A DNA stretch of 9,392 bases from DATJZH01 sp035499215 (GTDB lineage Bacteria; Actinomycetota; Actinomycetes; Streptosporangiales; Streptosporangiaceae), in NCBI GenBank assembly GCA_035499215.1, contig DATJZH010000307.1:1-9392 (forward strand), read 5' to 3'. The notes beneath the pieces were generated by a model that did no database searches, was not told the DNA's origin, and saw nothing but the letters and a program-made list of their open reading frames with translations. This document shows positions 1-7,084 of the stretch, in pieces. The position numbers and the translations under genes are program-made. Every line of letters starts with the position of its first letter. Within the stretch, counting starts at the first letter, position 1.

Positions 1-918
1 GACCAGGCCGGCGGTGATCTGATCGAAGGTGGAGCGCATCAGCGTCGTGTTGAGGTGCCTGGGCCCGGCAGCGTCGGCCGTGATGAACGGCAGGCTGATC
101 GTGGTCTGGGTGACCGAGGACAGCTCCACCTTGGCCTTCTCGGCCGCCTCGAACAGGCGCTGCAGGGCCTGCGGATCTGCCCGCAGGTCGATCCCGTTGT
201 CCCGCTGGAAGTCGTCGGCCAGGTGATCGACGAGACGGCGGTCGAAGTCGTCGCCGCCCAGGTGGGTGTCGCCGGCGGTCGCGCGTACCTCGACCACGCC
301 ATCGCCGATGTCGAGCACGCTGACGTCGAAGGTCCCGCCGCCGAGGTCGAAGACCAGCACGGTCTCGCTCTGCTTCTTATCCAGCCCGTAGGCCAGCGCG
401 GCCGCGGTCGGCTCGTTGATGATGCGCAGGACGTTGAGCCCGGCGATCCGGCCCGCGTCCTTGGTCGCCTGCCGCTGCGCGTCGTTGAAGTACGCGGGCA
501 CCGTGATGACCGCCTCGGTGACCTTCTCGCCGAGGAACTTCGACGCGTCCTCGACGAGCTTGCGGAGCACCAGGGCCGAGATCTCCTCCGGCGCGTACTG
601 CTTGCCGCCGATCTCGAACCGGGCCGCGCCGTCCGGCCCGGCGACGACGTCGTACGACACGGCGCTCAGCTCGGACTTGACCTCATCGAAGCGCCGGCCG
701 ATGAACCGCTTGGCCGAGTAAATCGTCCCTTTCGGATTCAGGATCGCCTGCCGGCGGGCCAGCTGGCCGACGAGGCGCTCCCCCTGGGGGGTGAACGCGA
801 CCACTGACGGGGTCGTCCGCGATCCCTCAGCATTGGGAATGACCGTCGGCTTGCCCGCCTCAGTCGCCGCGATCACTGAATTCGTGGTGCCCAGGTCGAT
901 TCCGACCGCTGTCGCCAT
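1..918 (-). CDS. dnaK: Molecular chaperone DnaK (Hsp70), N-terminal part, cut by the window edge
   Basis: ATP-dependent cytoplasmic chaperone that works with DnaJ and GrpE. The 306 visible residues cover most of the actin-like ATPase domain; the rest of that domain, the linker and the substrate-binding domain lie outside the window. Seen on the minus strand: the first phosphate loop DLGTTNS (residues 8-14), catalytic-type Lys70, VPAYFNDAQRQATKDAG (about 140-156), NEPTAAALAYGLD (168-180), the second phosphate loop DLGGGTFD (191-198, with the Thr equivalent to the autophosphorylation site) and GDTHLGGDDFD. The start is the ATG at 918, which gives the usual short N-terminus MATAVGIDLG; GAGG lies 5 nt upstream. 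Residues about 75-108 carry a segment between the IGRRF and PEEIS motifs, as in E. coli DnaK, which typical Gram-positive DnaK lacks. This suggests a second, non-canonical DnaK paralogue. I saw no CIRCE or HAIR operator upstream. The family call is near certain; the paralogue assignment is inference. Confidence 0.97.
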   Translation of the reverse strand, partial: MATAVGIDLGTTNSVIAATEAGKPTVIPNAEGSRTTPSVVAFTPQGERLVGQLARRQAILNPKGTIYSAKRFIGRRFDEVKSELSAVSYDVVAGPDGAARFEIGGKQYAPEEISALVLRKLVEDASKFLGEKVTEAVITVPAYFNDAQRQATKDAGRIAGLNVLRIINEPTAAALAYGLDKKQSETVLVFDLGGGTFDVSVLDIGDGVVEVRATAGDTHLGGDDFDRRLVDHLADDFQRDNGIDLRADPQALQRLFEAAEKAKVELSSVTQTTISLPFITADAAGPRHLNTTLMRSTFDQITAGLV

Positions 919-1322
919 CGTTGCCTCATCTCCGACTGCGCGCGGTGCGGCCGACGGGCAGTGCCGCCGGCGAGCTTGCCGACCGCGCCTGGCACTGCCT
1001 GTGGCGCAGGGACCTCGCCATGACGCGAGTCAGCCGAACCAGGCTTACCGAGACGTTGACGGCCGGGCATGGCGGCAGGCTCCCCACAGGCTTGAGGCTC
1101 GCCGAGGGATCGGGCGCGCACATCCCTAAACCGGGTAGTCCTGCGCGCTCCAGATACGCGCTCCAGATAACCGAGACCAGCAACTGGGCCGGCTTGCTCA
1201 CGCGGGATAAGCTATCGCTGACGGACTGCAAACGTCAGGCAGCCTGCCGCAGTGCCGGGCCGGGCCGATCGGTGCACGTGGGCTGCGGGCAGGTCTTCCG
1301 GGGAAGATCCGGTGACGACGCT
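919..1322. other. Divergent intergenic region between dnaK and the LAL regulator gene
   Basis: This 404-bp stretch must hold the promoters of both divergent genes. The clear structure in it is the 13-bp tandem duplication at 1144-1169. A reading frame in phase with the LAL gene stays open back to 921, but its translation is low-complexity Arg/Ala-rich sequence with no family resemblance, so I treat it as non-coding. I looked for CIRCE (TTAGCACTC-N9-GAGTGCTAA) and HspR/HAIR (CTTGAGT-N7-ACTCAAG) operators. The only partial hit is CTTGAGG near 1091, which has no matching second arm. A TTGACG at 1056-1061 looks like a -35 element but has no convincing -10 at the right distance. No promoter can be assigned with confidence. 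Confidence 0.6.
1144..1169. repeat. Perfect 13-bp tandem direct repeat
   Basis: CGCGCTCCAGATA occurs twice with no gap, at 1144-1156 and 1157-1169. It lies about 155 bp upstream of the LAL start and 226 bp upstream of the dnaK start. Two identical head-to-tail copies in a divergent promoter region could be a paired activator or repressor site, and LuxR-type proteins often bind repeated half-sites. A recent slippage duplication with no function is also possible. The repeat is seen directly; the regulatory role is inferred. Confidence 0.9.
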
Positions 1323-4226
1323 ATGCGTGGCCGCGCACGGGAATGGCGAACGGTTCTCGGCTTCCTGCACCGTGCCGAGGAGGGCTTCGGCGGCGTCCTG
1401 CTCATCGAGGGTGACCACGGCACGGGCAAGTCCCTGCTCCTCGAAGAGACCGCTAACGCCGCCGCCGCGCGCGGCTTCACGGCCGTCACGGCGGCCGCCG
1501 ACGAACATGGCCTGCTGATGCCGCTGGCCTCGCTGCTCACCGCGGTCACCGCGCTCACCGTCCCCAGCGAGGCCTACAAGGTCGGCCTGCCGCATCCTGA
1601 TATAACCGACATGAAGACGTGGCTCGTCGACCGGCTGGGGGCCAGGCTCCGGGCCGAGGCGGGCACGGGACAGGTGCTGGTCGGCGCTGATGATCTGCAG
1701 TGGGGTGATCCGCTCACCCTGCGGGCCCTGCGTGCCCTGCCAGCGGACCTCGCGTCCTGCCCCGTGCTCTGGACCCTGACCCGGCGCACTGGAGTACCTG
1801 GTGATGAAGCGGAACGGCTGTTTGGCCAGCTTGAAGCCGACGGGGCCACCCGTATCTGGCTGCCTCCGCTGGGTGACGAGGAGGTCACTGAGCTGGTCAC
1901 CGAGGCGCTGGGATCAGTGCCAAGCGCCGGACTGCTGTCACTGGCCGCGGGCGCTTCGGGCAACCCGTTCCTGCTCTCCGAGCTCGTGGCCGGGCTGCGT
2001 GACGAGGACGCGGTCCTGGTCCGTGGTGGTCACGCCACGCTCGTCTCCGATCAGCTGCCGGGGCGGATCAGGTCGGCGGTGAAACGCCGGCTTGCGAGCC
2101 TCAGCAGGCAGGCCTGGCAGCTGCTGCAGACGGCTTCGCTGCTCGGACCGTCCTTCGAGCTGGACGACGCCGCCGAGATGCTCGGCGAGTCCCCGGCGAC
2201 GCTGCTCTTGCCGCTGCAGGAGGCACTGGATGCGGGCGTGCTGGTGGCCAGCGAGGATACGGTCATGTTCCGGCACGAACTGGAGCGGCAGTCTGTCGCA
2301 GAGACCATCCCTGCGCCAGTCCGCCGGGCTCTGCACAGGCAGTTCGGCGAGATCCTCGCCGAGCGCGGCGGCTGCGCAGTTTCCGCGGCCGCGCACCTGC
2401 TGGAGGGCGCCCGCAGCGGTGACATCCGGGCGCTGGCCGGCCTGGATCGCGCGGGCCAGGAGATCCTGGCCTACGCACCGGAAACCGCGGCCGATATTGC
2501 CGTGCGGGCTCTCGAGCTGACTCCGCTGGCCGATGCTGACCGATGCGGCCGTGCCGTGGCCGCCATCGAGTCACTTGCCTTCGCCGGGCGGCTGGCGGAA
2601 GCGGCGGACATCGCGCACGCCGCACTGGCCGCACCGCCGCCGGGCACCGGCAGATCGCGGGTCAGGTGCGCTCTTTGCGCGGTCCTGTACCTGAGCGGTC
2701 AGGTGACGCAGGCCGCCGCCGAAGCGGAGCAGGTCCTGACCGAGCCGCGGCTGCCTGACTCGGTCCGGGACACCGCGCAGATCGCGCTGCTGCATGCGCT
2801 AGCCGAACTGCCCGATGGCCGCAGGGGCTCCGACTGTGCCGAGGCCATCCTGGCCGCGCCGCAGCTGCATGACAGCGACCTGGTCGTCGCCGCACTGGTG
2901 GCGGGGGCGGCGATCCGCTGGGATGCGGGCCGGATAGCAGACAGCCTCGCGCTGTGCCGGGAGGCCGTCCGCAGGACCGACGGGGCATCGCCGCGGTCCT
3001 ATCGCCCCGTTGCTTACCTCGTCCTGGCCGAGATGCTCATGAAGCTCGGCAGTCCGGACGAGGCGGTCACGGTTCTTGAGGCGGCCGCCGGGCAGCCTGG
3101 CATTGCCGGCCAGATCGCGTGGGCGGCACGCATCGGCATTCTGCGCGCCCGCCTGCACCTAGCAGCGGGCCGCCTCGATGAGGCCGCAGCCCAGGCCGAG
3201 GCGGCGCAGCATGCCGCGGAGGCCCTCGGCGCGCATCTGCACGCCTCGCTCGCGCTCTCGGTTCTCGGCCTCATCGCACTGCGGCGCGGCCGCCTGCAAA
3301 GCGCTGAGCAGCATCTGCGCACCGGCCAGGCTTATCTGCGCGACGAGGAGCGCGCGGCCAGGCATCCGCGACAGGTTGTGCTAGCGGCGCAGATCGAGGA
3401 GGCCCTGGCCGGCCCGCAGGCCGCTGCAGCCATGCTGGCCGGCGTCTACGCCGAACTTCCGCGGCAGCGCTGGCTGCTGCTCGCCGATCCCGCGGCCGCG
3501 CCCTGGCTAACCCGGGTCGCCCTGGCCGCGGGAGACCGCAGGTCGGCCGAGAGGGTGGCCGACGTGGCGGCCGGCTTCTCCCGCGACAATCCGCCCTTCC
3601 CGGCCCTCGCCGCGGCCGCCGCGCATGCCCGCGGCATCCTGCAGTGCGACCCGGCCGGTGTCTTGCAGGCGGCACAGCAGCATGCCGACCCGTGGGCCCG
3701 TGCGTCGGCCGACGAGGATCTCGGGGTCCAGTTCCTGCTGCTCGGCGATGACCACCGTGCGGTCGCCCAGCTGGATCAGGCGCTCGGCGGGTACCAGCAT
3801 GTAGGCGCGCTGCGGGACTCGGCCCGTATCCGGCACCGGCTCCGTGGCCTGGGCGTGCGGCGACGCCACTGGGCCTGCCGCGATCGGCCGGTCACCGGCT
3901 GGGCCAGCCTCACCGACACCGAGCGGCAGACGTCAGAACTGGTCTCTCAGGGTCTGACCAATCAGCAGGTTGCGGATCAGATGTTCGTGAGCGTGCACAC
4001 TGTCGCCTTCCACCTGCGGCAGGTCTTCCGCAAGCTCGGCATCCGGTCCCGGGTGGAATTGACCCGGCTCGCCGTCGAGCAGGACCCGAGGCCGCCGGGC
4101 GGGGACCCAGGCCGCACGGCGTCACCGCGGCAGCCGACGGCCGGCCAGCGGCCCGGCGCTTCGCGAATGCGCGGATGGCCGCCTGTGAACTGGCTCGACC
4201 GTGCAGACGACGTCCGGAACCGGTAA
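1323..4226 (+). CDS. LAL-family (large ATP-binding LuxR-type) transcriptional regulator
   Basis: A 967-aa transcription factor of the MalT/LAL class: an N-terminal STAND-type AAA ATPase, a long helical repeat region and a C-terminal LuxR DNA-binding domain. Seen: Walker A GDHGTGKS at residues 30-37; Walker B-like VLVGADDLQW at 118-127; a long Ala/Leu-rich, TPR-like middle (about 430-850) with repeated helical pairs; and the LuxR helix-turn-helix from LTDTERQ (863) through LTNQQVADQMFVSVHTVAFHLRQVF and KLGIRSRVEL to about 918. The final ~47 residues are Pro/Arg/Gly-rich and probably disordered. ATG 1323 was chosen because MRGRAREWRTVL matches the usual LAL N-terminus. No close Shine-Dalgarno precedes it (GGGGAAG ends 16 nt upstream), so in-frame GTG 1278 or 1272 is an alternative. 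The ligand is unknown. Its position between dnaK and the zinc-finger/flavoprotein operon makes those genes candidate targets. Length is normal for the family and no break is visible. Confidence 0.95.
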   Translation: MRGRAREWRTVLGFLHRAEEGFGGVLLIEGDHGTGKSLLLEETANAAAARGFTAVTAAADEHGLLMPLASLLTAVTALTVPSEAYKVGLPHPDITDMKTWLVDRLGARLRAEAGTGQVLVGADDLQWGDPLTLRALRALPADLASCPVLWTLTRRTGVPGDEAERLFGQLEADGATRIWLPPLGDEEVTELVTEALGSVPSAGLLSLAAGASGNPFLLSELVAGLRDEDAVLVRGGHATLVSDQLPGRIRSAVKRRLASLSRQAWQLLQTASLLGPSFELDDAAEMLGESPATLLLPLQEALDAGVLVASEDTVMFRHELERQSVAETIPAPVRRALHRQFGEILAERGGCAVSAAAHLLEGARSGDIRALAGLDRAGQEILAYAPETAADIAVRALELTPLADADRCGRAVAAIESLAFAGRLAEAADIAHAALAAPPPGTGRSRVRCALCAVLYLSGQVTQAAAEAEQVLTEPRLPDSVRDTAQIALLHALAELPDGRRGSDCAEAILAAPQLHDSDLVVAALVAGAAIRWDAGRIADSLALCREAVRRTDGASPRSYRPVAYLVLAEMLMKLGSPDEAVTVLEAAAGQPGIAGQIAWAARIGILRARLHLAAGRLDEAAAQAEAAQHAAEALGAHLHASLALSVLGLIALRRGRLQSAEQHLRTGQAYLRDEERAARHPRQVVLAAQIEEALAGPQAAAAMLAGVYAELPRQRWLLLADPAAAPWLTRVALAAGDRRSAERVADVAAGFSRDNPPFPALAAAAAHARGILQCDPAGVLQAAQQHADPWARASADEDLGVQFLLLGDDHRAVAQLDQALGGYQHVGALRDSARIRHRLRGLGVRRRHWACRDRPVTGWASLTDTERQTSELVSQGLTNQQVADQMFVSVHTVAFHLRQVFRKLGIRSRVELTRLAVEQDPRPPGGDPGRTASPRQPTAGQRPGASRMRGWPPVNWLDRADDVRNR

Positions 4227-4387
4227 CTGTCCGGCACTGCCACGCCGGGGTCCAGCCTGCGCGATGCCAGCCGATATCCCCAGCGCTGGTAGGTCCGAGC
4301 ACTGACGGCGGAAGAACTACTCGGTCTGATGATGTGTCCGGCGGACGGGTCGGTGAGCCTGTGGGGAAAGGGTCGGCCGAGGTGGCT

Positions 4388-4400
4388 GCCGGTGACCGGC
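4388..4400. promoter_or_regulatory. 13-bp palindrome upstream of the zinc-finger operon
   Basis: GCCGGTGACCGGC has 6-bp perfect arms around one central base and sits 35 bp before the GTG start at 4435, within the 208-bp gap that should contain the operon promoter (4227-4434). The position suits an operator or 5'-UTR element. The same palindrome, in reverse orientation, also occurs inside the LAL coding sequence (about 3888-3900), so in GC-rich DNA it may be chance. I found no other convincing element in this gap. Confidence 0.25.
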
Positions 4401-4422
4401 TGATGCCAAGACGACAAAGGAT

Positions 4423-4428
4423 GGAGGG
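4423..4428 (+). promoter_or_regulatory. Ribosome-binding site fixing the GTG start of the zinc-finger gene
   Basis: GGAGGG lies 6 nt before GTG 4435, optimal spacing for a Shine-Dalgarno. It supports the non-ATG start and an 87-aa protein. Confidence 0.8.
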
Positions 4429-4434
4429 CCTCGA

Positions 4435-4698
4435 GTGTCAGTAACGTACGATCCGCATCTCGCTCTGGTCCGTCCGGTGGCGCCGCGGACGCCAGGCGGG
4501 TGCGAGGAATGCCTGAGCCTGGGCGCGGCCTGGGTGCACCTGCGCCTCTGCCTTACCTGCGGTCATGTTGGCTGCTGTGACTCTTCGCCGCTCCGCCATG
4601 CTCGCGGCCATGCGCACGCCAACGCGCACCCGATCGTCCAGTCCTTCGAGCCGGGTGAGAGCTGGCGCTGGTGCTATTTCGACGAAACCTATGTCTGA
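4435..4698 (+). CDS. ZnF-UBP (ubiquitin-hydrolase-type zinc finger) small protein
   Basis: An 87-aa protein that is almost entirely one UBP-type zinc finger, the fold that in eukaryotic deubiquitinases and HDAC6 binds the free C-terminal Gly-Gly tail of ubiquitin. Seen: CEEC (23-26), CLTC (39-42), Cys47/Cys48, then a His-rich segment with His55, His59, His61 and His65, followed by HPIVQSFEPGE and WRWCYFDETYV at the C-terminus. The W79-C80-Y81 triad resembles the aromatic pocket of eukaryotic members. However, the arginine that usually follows the CG of the finger (CGR) is replaced: the sequence reads CCDSS. Start is GTG 4435 with a strong Shine-Dalgarno. The stop overlaps the start of the next gene by 8 nt, so the two are probably translationally coupled and may form a two-protein unit. 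Bacterial members of this family have no established function; an adaptor or peptide-tail-binding role is inference. Confidence 0.93.
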   Translation: MSVTYDPHLALVRPVAPRTPGGCEECLSLGAAWVHLRLCLTCGHVGCCDSSPLRHARGHAHANAHPIVQSFEPGESWRWCYFDETYV

Positions 4699-6427
4699 GT
4701 CGGCCCAGTCGCAGGCCTCCGGGGCTGGAGCCGACGCAGCCCAGGGACTGCTGACTCCAGACGGGTGGCAAGCCCTTTCCGAGACACCCGACAGCTACGG
4801 GGCGTACCCGCGGCTGAGCGACGCGCAGATCACCGCTCTCGCCGCGTGCGGTGCGCGGCGGCGCGCCGAGCCCGGTGAGACCCTGTTCCGTGACGGTGAT
4901 CCCAGCTGCGACTTCTTCGTGGTGCTGGCCGGGAAGGCGGCGGTCGTCGAGGGGTATGGGAGTCCCGGGCAGCGGCTGATCAGCGTGCATGGCGCCGGGC
5001 GCTTCCTGGGTGAGCTCAACCTGCTGACCGGCCAGGCCGCCTTCTACTCTGCCGTGATGGCCCAGGCAGGCGAGATACTCGCGGTGCCCGAGGACTGCGT
5101 CCGTGATCTGGTGGCCAGCGACCCGACGCTCGGGGACCTGATCCTGCGCGCCTGCCTGCTGCGGCGCTCGATCCTGATCGGGCTCGGCATCGGGATCAGG
5201 ATCATCGGGTCGCGGTACTCGCCCGACGTGGGGCGCCTGCGCGACTTCGCGGCCCGCAACCGGCTGCCGCACCGGTGGGAGGACCTGGAGGCCGACCCGG
5301 CCGCGGAGTCACTGCTGCGCCAGCTGGGGGTACCTCCGGAGGACACCCCGATCGTGATCCTCTACGGGAAGCAGCTGCTCCGCAATCCAAGCAACGCCAC
5401 GCTGGCGGCGGCGATCGGGCTGCCGGCCGCGGTCCCCGCGGCAGCCGTCAGCGACCTGATCGTCATCGGAGCCGGCCCGGCTGGCCTGTCCGTAGCCGTG
5501 TACGGCGCCTCCGAGGGGCTCTCGACGGTCGCGCTCGACGCGACCGCCACCGGCGGCCAGGCGGGAACCTCGTCTCGGATCGAGAACTACCTCGGCTTCC
5601 CGGCTGGGATCTCGGGCGCCGAACTCGCGGACCGCGCGGTCATCCAGGCGCGCAAGTTCGGCGCGAGCCTCGGCGTGCCCGCGCGGGCCACGTCGCTGCG
5701 CCAGAACGGCGGCCACTATGCGGTCGGGCTGGACACCGGCGAGCCGCTGCCCGGCCGGGTTATCGTGATAGCAACCGGCGCCCGGTACCGGAGGCTGCAG
5801 GTGCCCCGCATCGAGCACTTCGAGGGGACCAGCGTCTACTATGCGGCATCACAGGCCGAGGCGCAGCTGTGCCGAGGCGACCCGGTCGCGATCGTGGGCG
5901 GCGGCAACTCAGCCGGCCAGGCGGCGGTGTTCCTGGCCAGGAATGCCGAACGTGTCACCCTGCTCGTCCGCGACGCGGATCTGGGCAAGAGCATGTCGCG
6001 CTACCTCGTTGACCAGATAGTGCGGACCGAGCAGATCGAGGTCTTGTGCCACACCGAGGTGCGTGAGCTTCTCGGCGAGGACACGCTGCGAGGCCTGGTC
6101 GCCGAGGACAACCAGAGCGGGGCGCGGCGGCAACTGGACGCGCGTGCGCTCTTCGTGTTCATCGGGGCCGTGCCCGCCACCGGCTGGCTCAGCAGCCAGG
6201 TCATGCTCGACGATCACGGCTTCGTGCTCACCGGTCTGGCGGTGACGTCACCAGCCGGGACCTGGCCGGCCGATCCCGGCTCGCGCAGATCCGCGCTGGA
6301 GACCAGCCTGCCCGGCGTGTTCGCCGCGGGCGACGTGCGGAGCGGATCGGTCAAGCGGGTGGCATCCGCGGTGGGCGAGGGCGCGATGGCGGTGCACCTG
6401 GTTTTCGAGCGGATGCAGTCCGGATGA
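4691..6427 (+). CDS. Cyclic-nucleotide-binding-domain / thioredoxin-reductase-like FAD oxidoreductase
   Basis: A 578-aa cytoplasmic flavoprotein with three parts. (1) A Crp-like cyclic-nucleotide-binding fold, about 42-160, with LFRDGDPSCDFFVVLAGKA and the cassette core GELNLL at 107-112; the arginine that normally binds the cyclic phosphate is not evident (GQAAFYSAV). (2) About 182-245, RLRDFAARN to NPSNATLAAAIGL, resembling a degenerate thioredoxin/glutaredoxin-like segment without CxxC. (3) A thioredoxin-reductase-like module: FAD loop GAGPAG 260-265, TGGQAGTSSRIENYLGFP, NAD(P)H-type loop GGGNSAG 403-409 and the C-terminal FAD motif AGDVR (546-550). Where thioredoxin reductase has its redox-active CxxC, this protein reads YYAASQAEA (383-391), so it cannot do normal dithiol exchange. 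The start is ATG 4691, not the upstream in-frame ATG at 4565, because it follows family length and overlaps the previous stop by 8 nt. No Shine-Dalgarno is visible, which fits coupled translation. The electron acceptor is unknown. Confidence 0.95.
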   Translation: MSESAQSQASGAGADAAQGLLTPDGWQALSETPDSYGAYPRLSDAQITALAACGARRRAEPGETLFRDGDPSCDFFVVLAGKAAVVEGYGSPGQRLISVHGAGRFLGELNLLTGQAAFYSAVMAQAGEILAVPEDCVRDLVASDPTLGDLILRACLLRRSILIGLGIGIRIIGSRYSPDVGRLRDFAARNRLPHRWEDLEADPAAESLLRQLGVPPEDTPIVILYGKQLLRNPSNATLAAAIGLPAAVPAAAVSDLIVIGAGPAGLSVAVYGASEGLSTVALDATATGGQAGTSSRIENYLGFPAGISGAELADRAVIQARKFGASLGVPARATSLRQNGGHYAVGLDTGEPLPGRVIVIATGARYRRLQVPRIEHFEGTSVYYAASQAEAQLCRGDPVAIVGGGNSAGQAAVFLARNAERVTLLVRDADLGKSMSRYLVDQIVRTEQIEVLCHTEVRELLGEDTLRGLVAEDNQSGARRQLDARALFVFIGAVPATGWLSSQVMLDDHGFVLTGLAVTSPAGTWPADPGSRRSALETSLPGVFAAGDVRSGSVKRVASAVGEGAMAVHLVFERMQSG

Positions 6428-6441
6428 GACCACGTCGAGGA

Positions 6442-6447
6442 GGGAGG
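6442..6447 (+). promoter_or_regulatory. Ribosome-binding site of the HdeD-like gene
   Basis: GGGAGG within a long purine run (GAGGAGGGAGGAA) ends 7 nt before ATG 6455. It is strong enough to allow independent initiation inside the operon. Confidence 0.8.
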
Positions 6448-6454
6448 AACCGGG

Positions 6455-7051
6455 ATGGGACAGCCGCTGTCGCCTGACGCCGCTGACACGCTCGCCCGGG
6501 TCGGGCGGAGCTGGGGCTGGATCCTGGCGTTCGGGGTCATTACCGTGCTGGCGCGAATCGCCGTGCTCGCCTGGCCAGGGCGCACGCTCGTGGTCATCGC
6601 GGTGCTCTTCGGCATCCAGCTCATCGTGACCGGCATCTTCAGGTTCGTCGCCGCGTTCGCGGCCGATGAGCTGACCGGCGGCAGCCGGGCGCTGCTCGCC
6701 CTGCTAGGGGCATTGTCCCTGATCATCGGCCTGTACGCGGTGCGGCACGTGCTGATCACCCTCGTGGCGCTCGCCCTGCTGCTCGGCATCTACTGGGTGG
6801 TCAACGGCGCCATCGAGCTATTCACCGCGCTGGCGCACCGGGAGATGCAGGGCTGCGGCTGGACGGGCTTCATGGGCATCCTCAGCATCGTCGCCGGCAT
6901 CGTGGTGCTGGCGTATCCGGGGATCTCGCTCCTGACTCTGGCGATCGTCCTCAGTGTCTGGCTGCTGCTCTTCGGCCTGATGCAGATCACCCTGGCGTTC
7001 CGGATCCGCGGGATCGCCAAGGTCGGGCCGAAAGTCGCGCACGCTACCTAG
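6455..7051 (+). CDS. HdeD-family (DUF308) membrane protein
   Basis: A 198-aa integral membrane protein of the HdeD/DUF308 family, named after an E. coli protein linked to acid resistance at high cell density; its molecular activity is not established. Seen: about six hydrophobic helices at roughly 20-40, 44-66, 78-98, 100-125, 136-158 and 160-183. They are arranged as three helical pairs typical of DUF308 repeats, with the recurring pattern of a helix ending near WPG or YPG (AWPGRTL at 39-45, AYPGISL later) followed by a second helix ending in a charged segment. Length and topology match the family. It follows the flavoprotein gene after 27 nt with its own strong Shine-Dalgarno and precedes the DUF1931 gene by 33 nt, so it is inside the operon. 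A role in envelope or acid stress is inference from the family name and context. Confidence 0.93.
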   Translation: MGQPLSPDAADTLARVGRSWGWILAFGVITVLARIAVLAWPGRTLVVIAVLFGIQLIVTGIFRFVAAFAADELTGGSRALLALLGALSLIIGLYAVRHVLITLVALALLLGIYWVVNGAIELFTALAHREMQGCGWTGFMGILSIVAGIVVLAYPGISLLTLAIVLSVWLLLFGLMQITLAFRIRGIAKVGPKVAHAT

Positions 7052-7070
7052 CACCAGCAGTCCGACACGA

Positions 7071-7075
7071 GGAGG
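7071..7075 (+). promoter_or_regulatory. Ribosome-binding site deciding the GTG start of the DUF1931 gene
   Basis: GGAGG abuts an ATG at 7076 with no spacer, which makes that ATG unusable in practice. It lies 9 nt before the in-frame GTG at 7085, which I therefore take as the true start. Confidence 0.8.
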
Positions 7076-7084
7076 ATGACGCAC

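Noticed and set aside
55..807. Long plus-strand open frame (250 codons)
   Set aside because: It is antisense to dnaK, whose motifs read perfectly on the minus strand; the plus-strand translation has no family resemblance and reflects GC-rich codon bias.
1091..1115. Possible HspR/HAIR operator around CTTGAGG
   Set aside because: Only one degenerate half-site is present; there is no ACTCAAG arm at the required spacing.
921..1322. N-terminal extension of the LAL reading frame to an ATG at 921
   Set aside because: The extra 134 residues are low-complexity and unlike any LAL N-terminus, and the frame would cover the whole divergent promoter region.
4565..4690. Upstream start for the flavoprotein at 4565
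   Set aside because: It would overlap most of the zinc-finger gene; residues before 4691 are out-of-frame zinc-finger sequence with no homology, and the family begins shortly before the cyclic-nucleotide domain.
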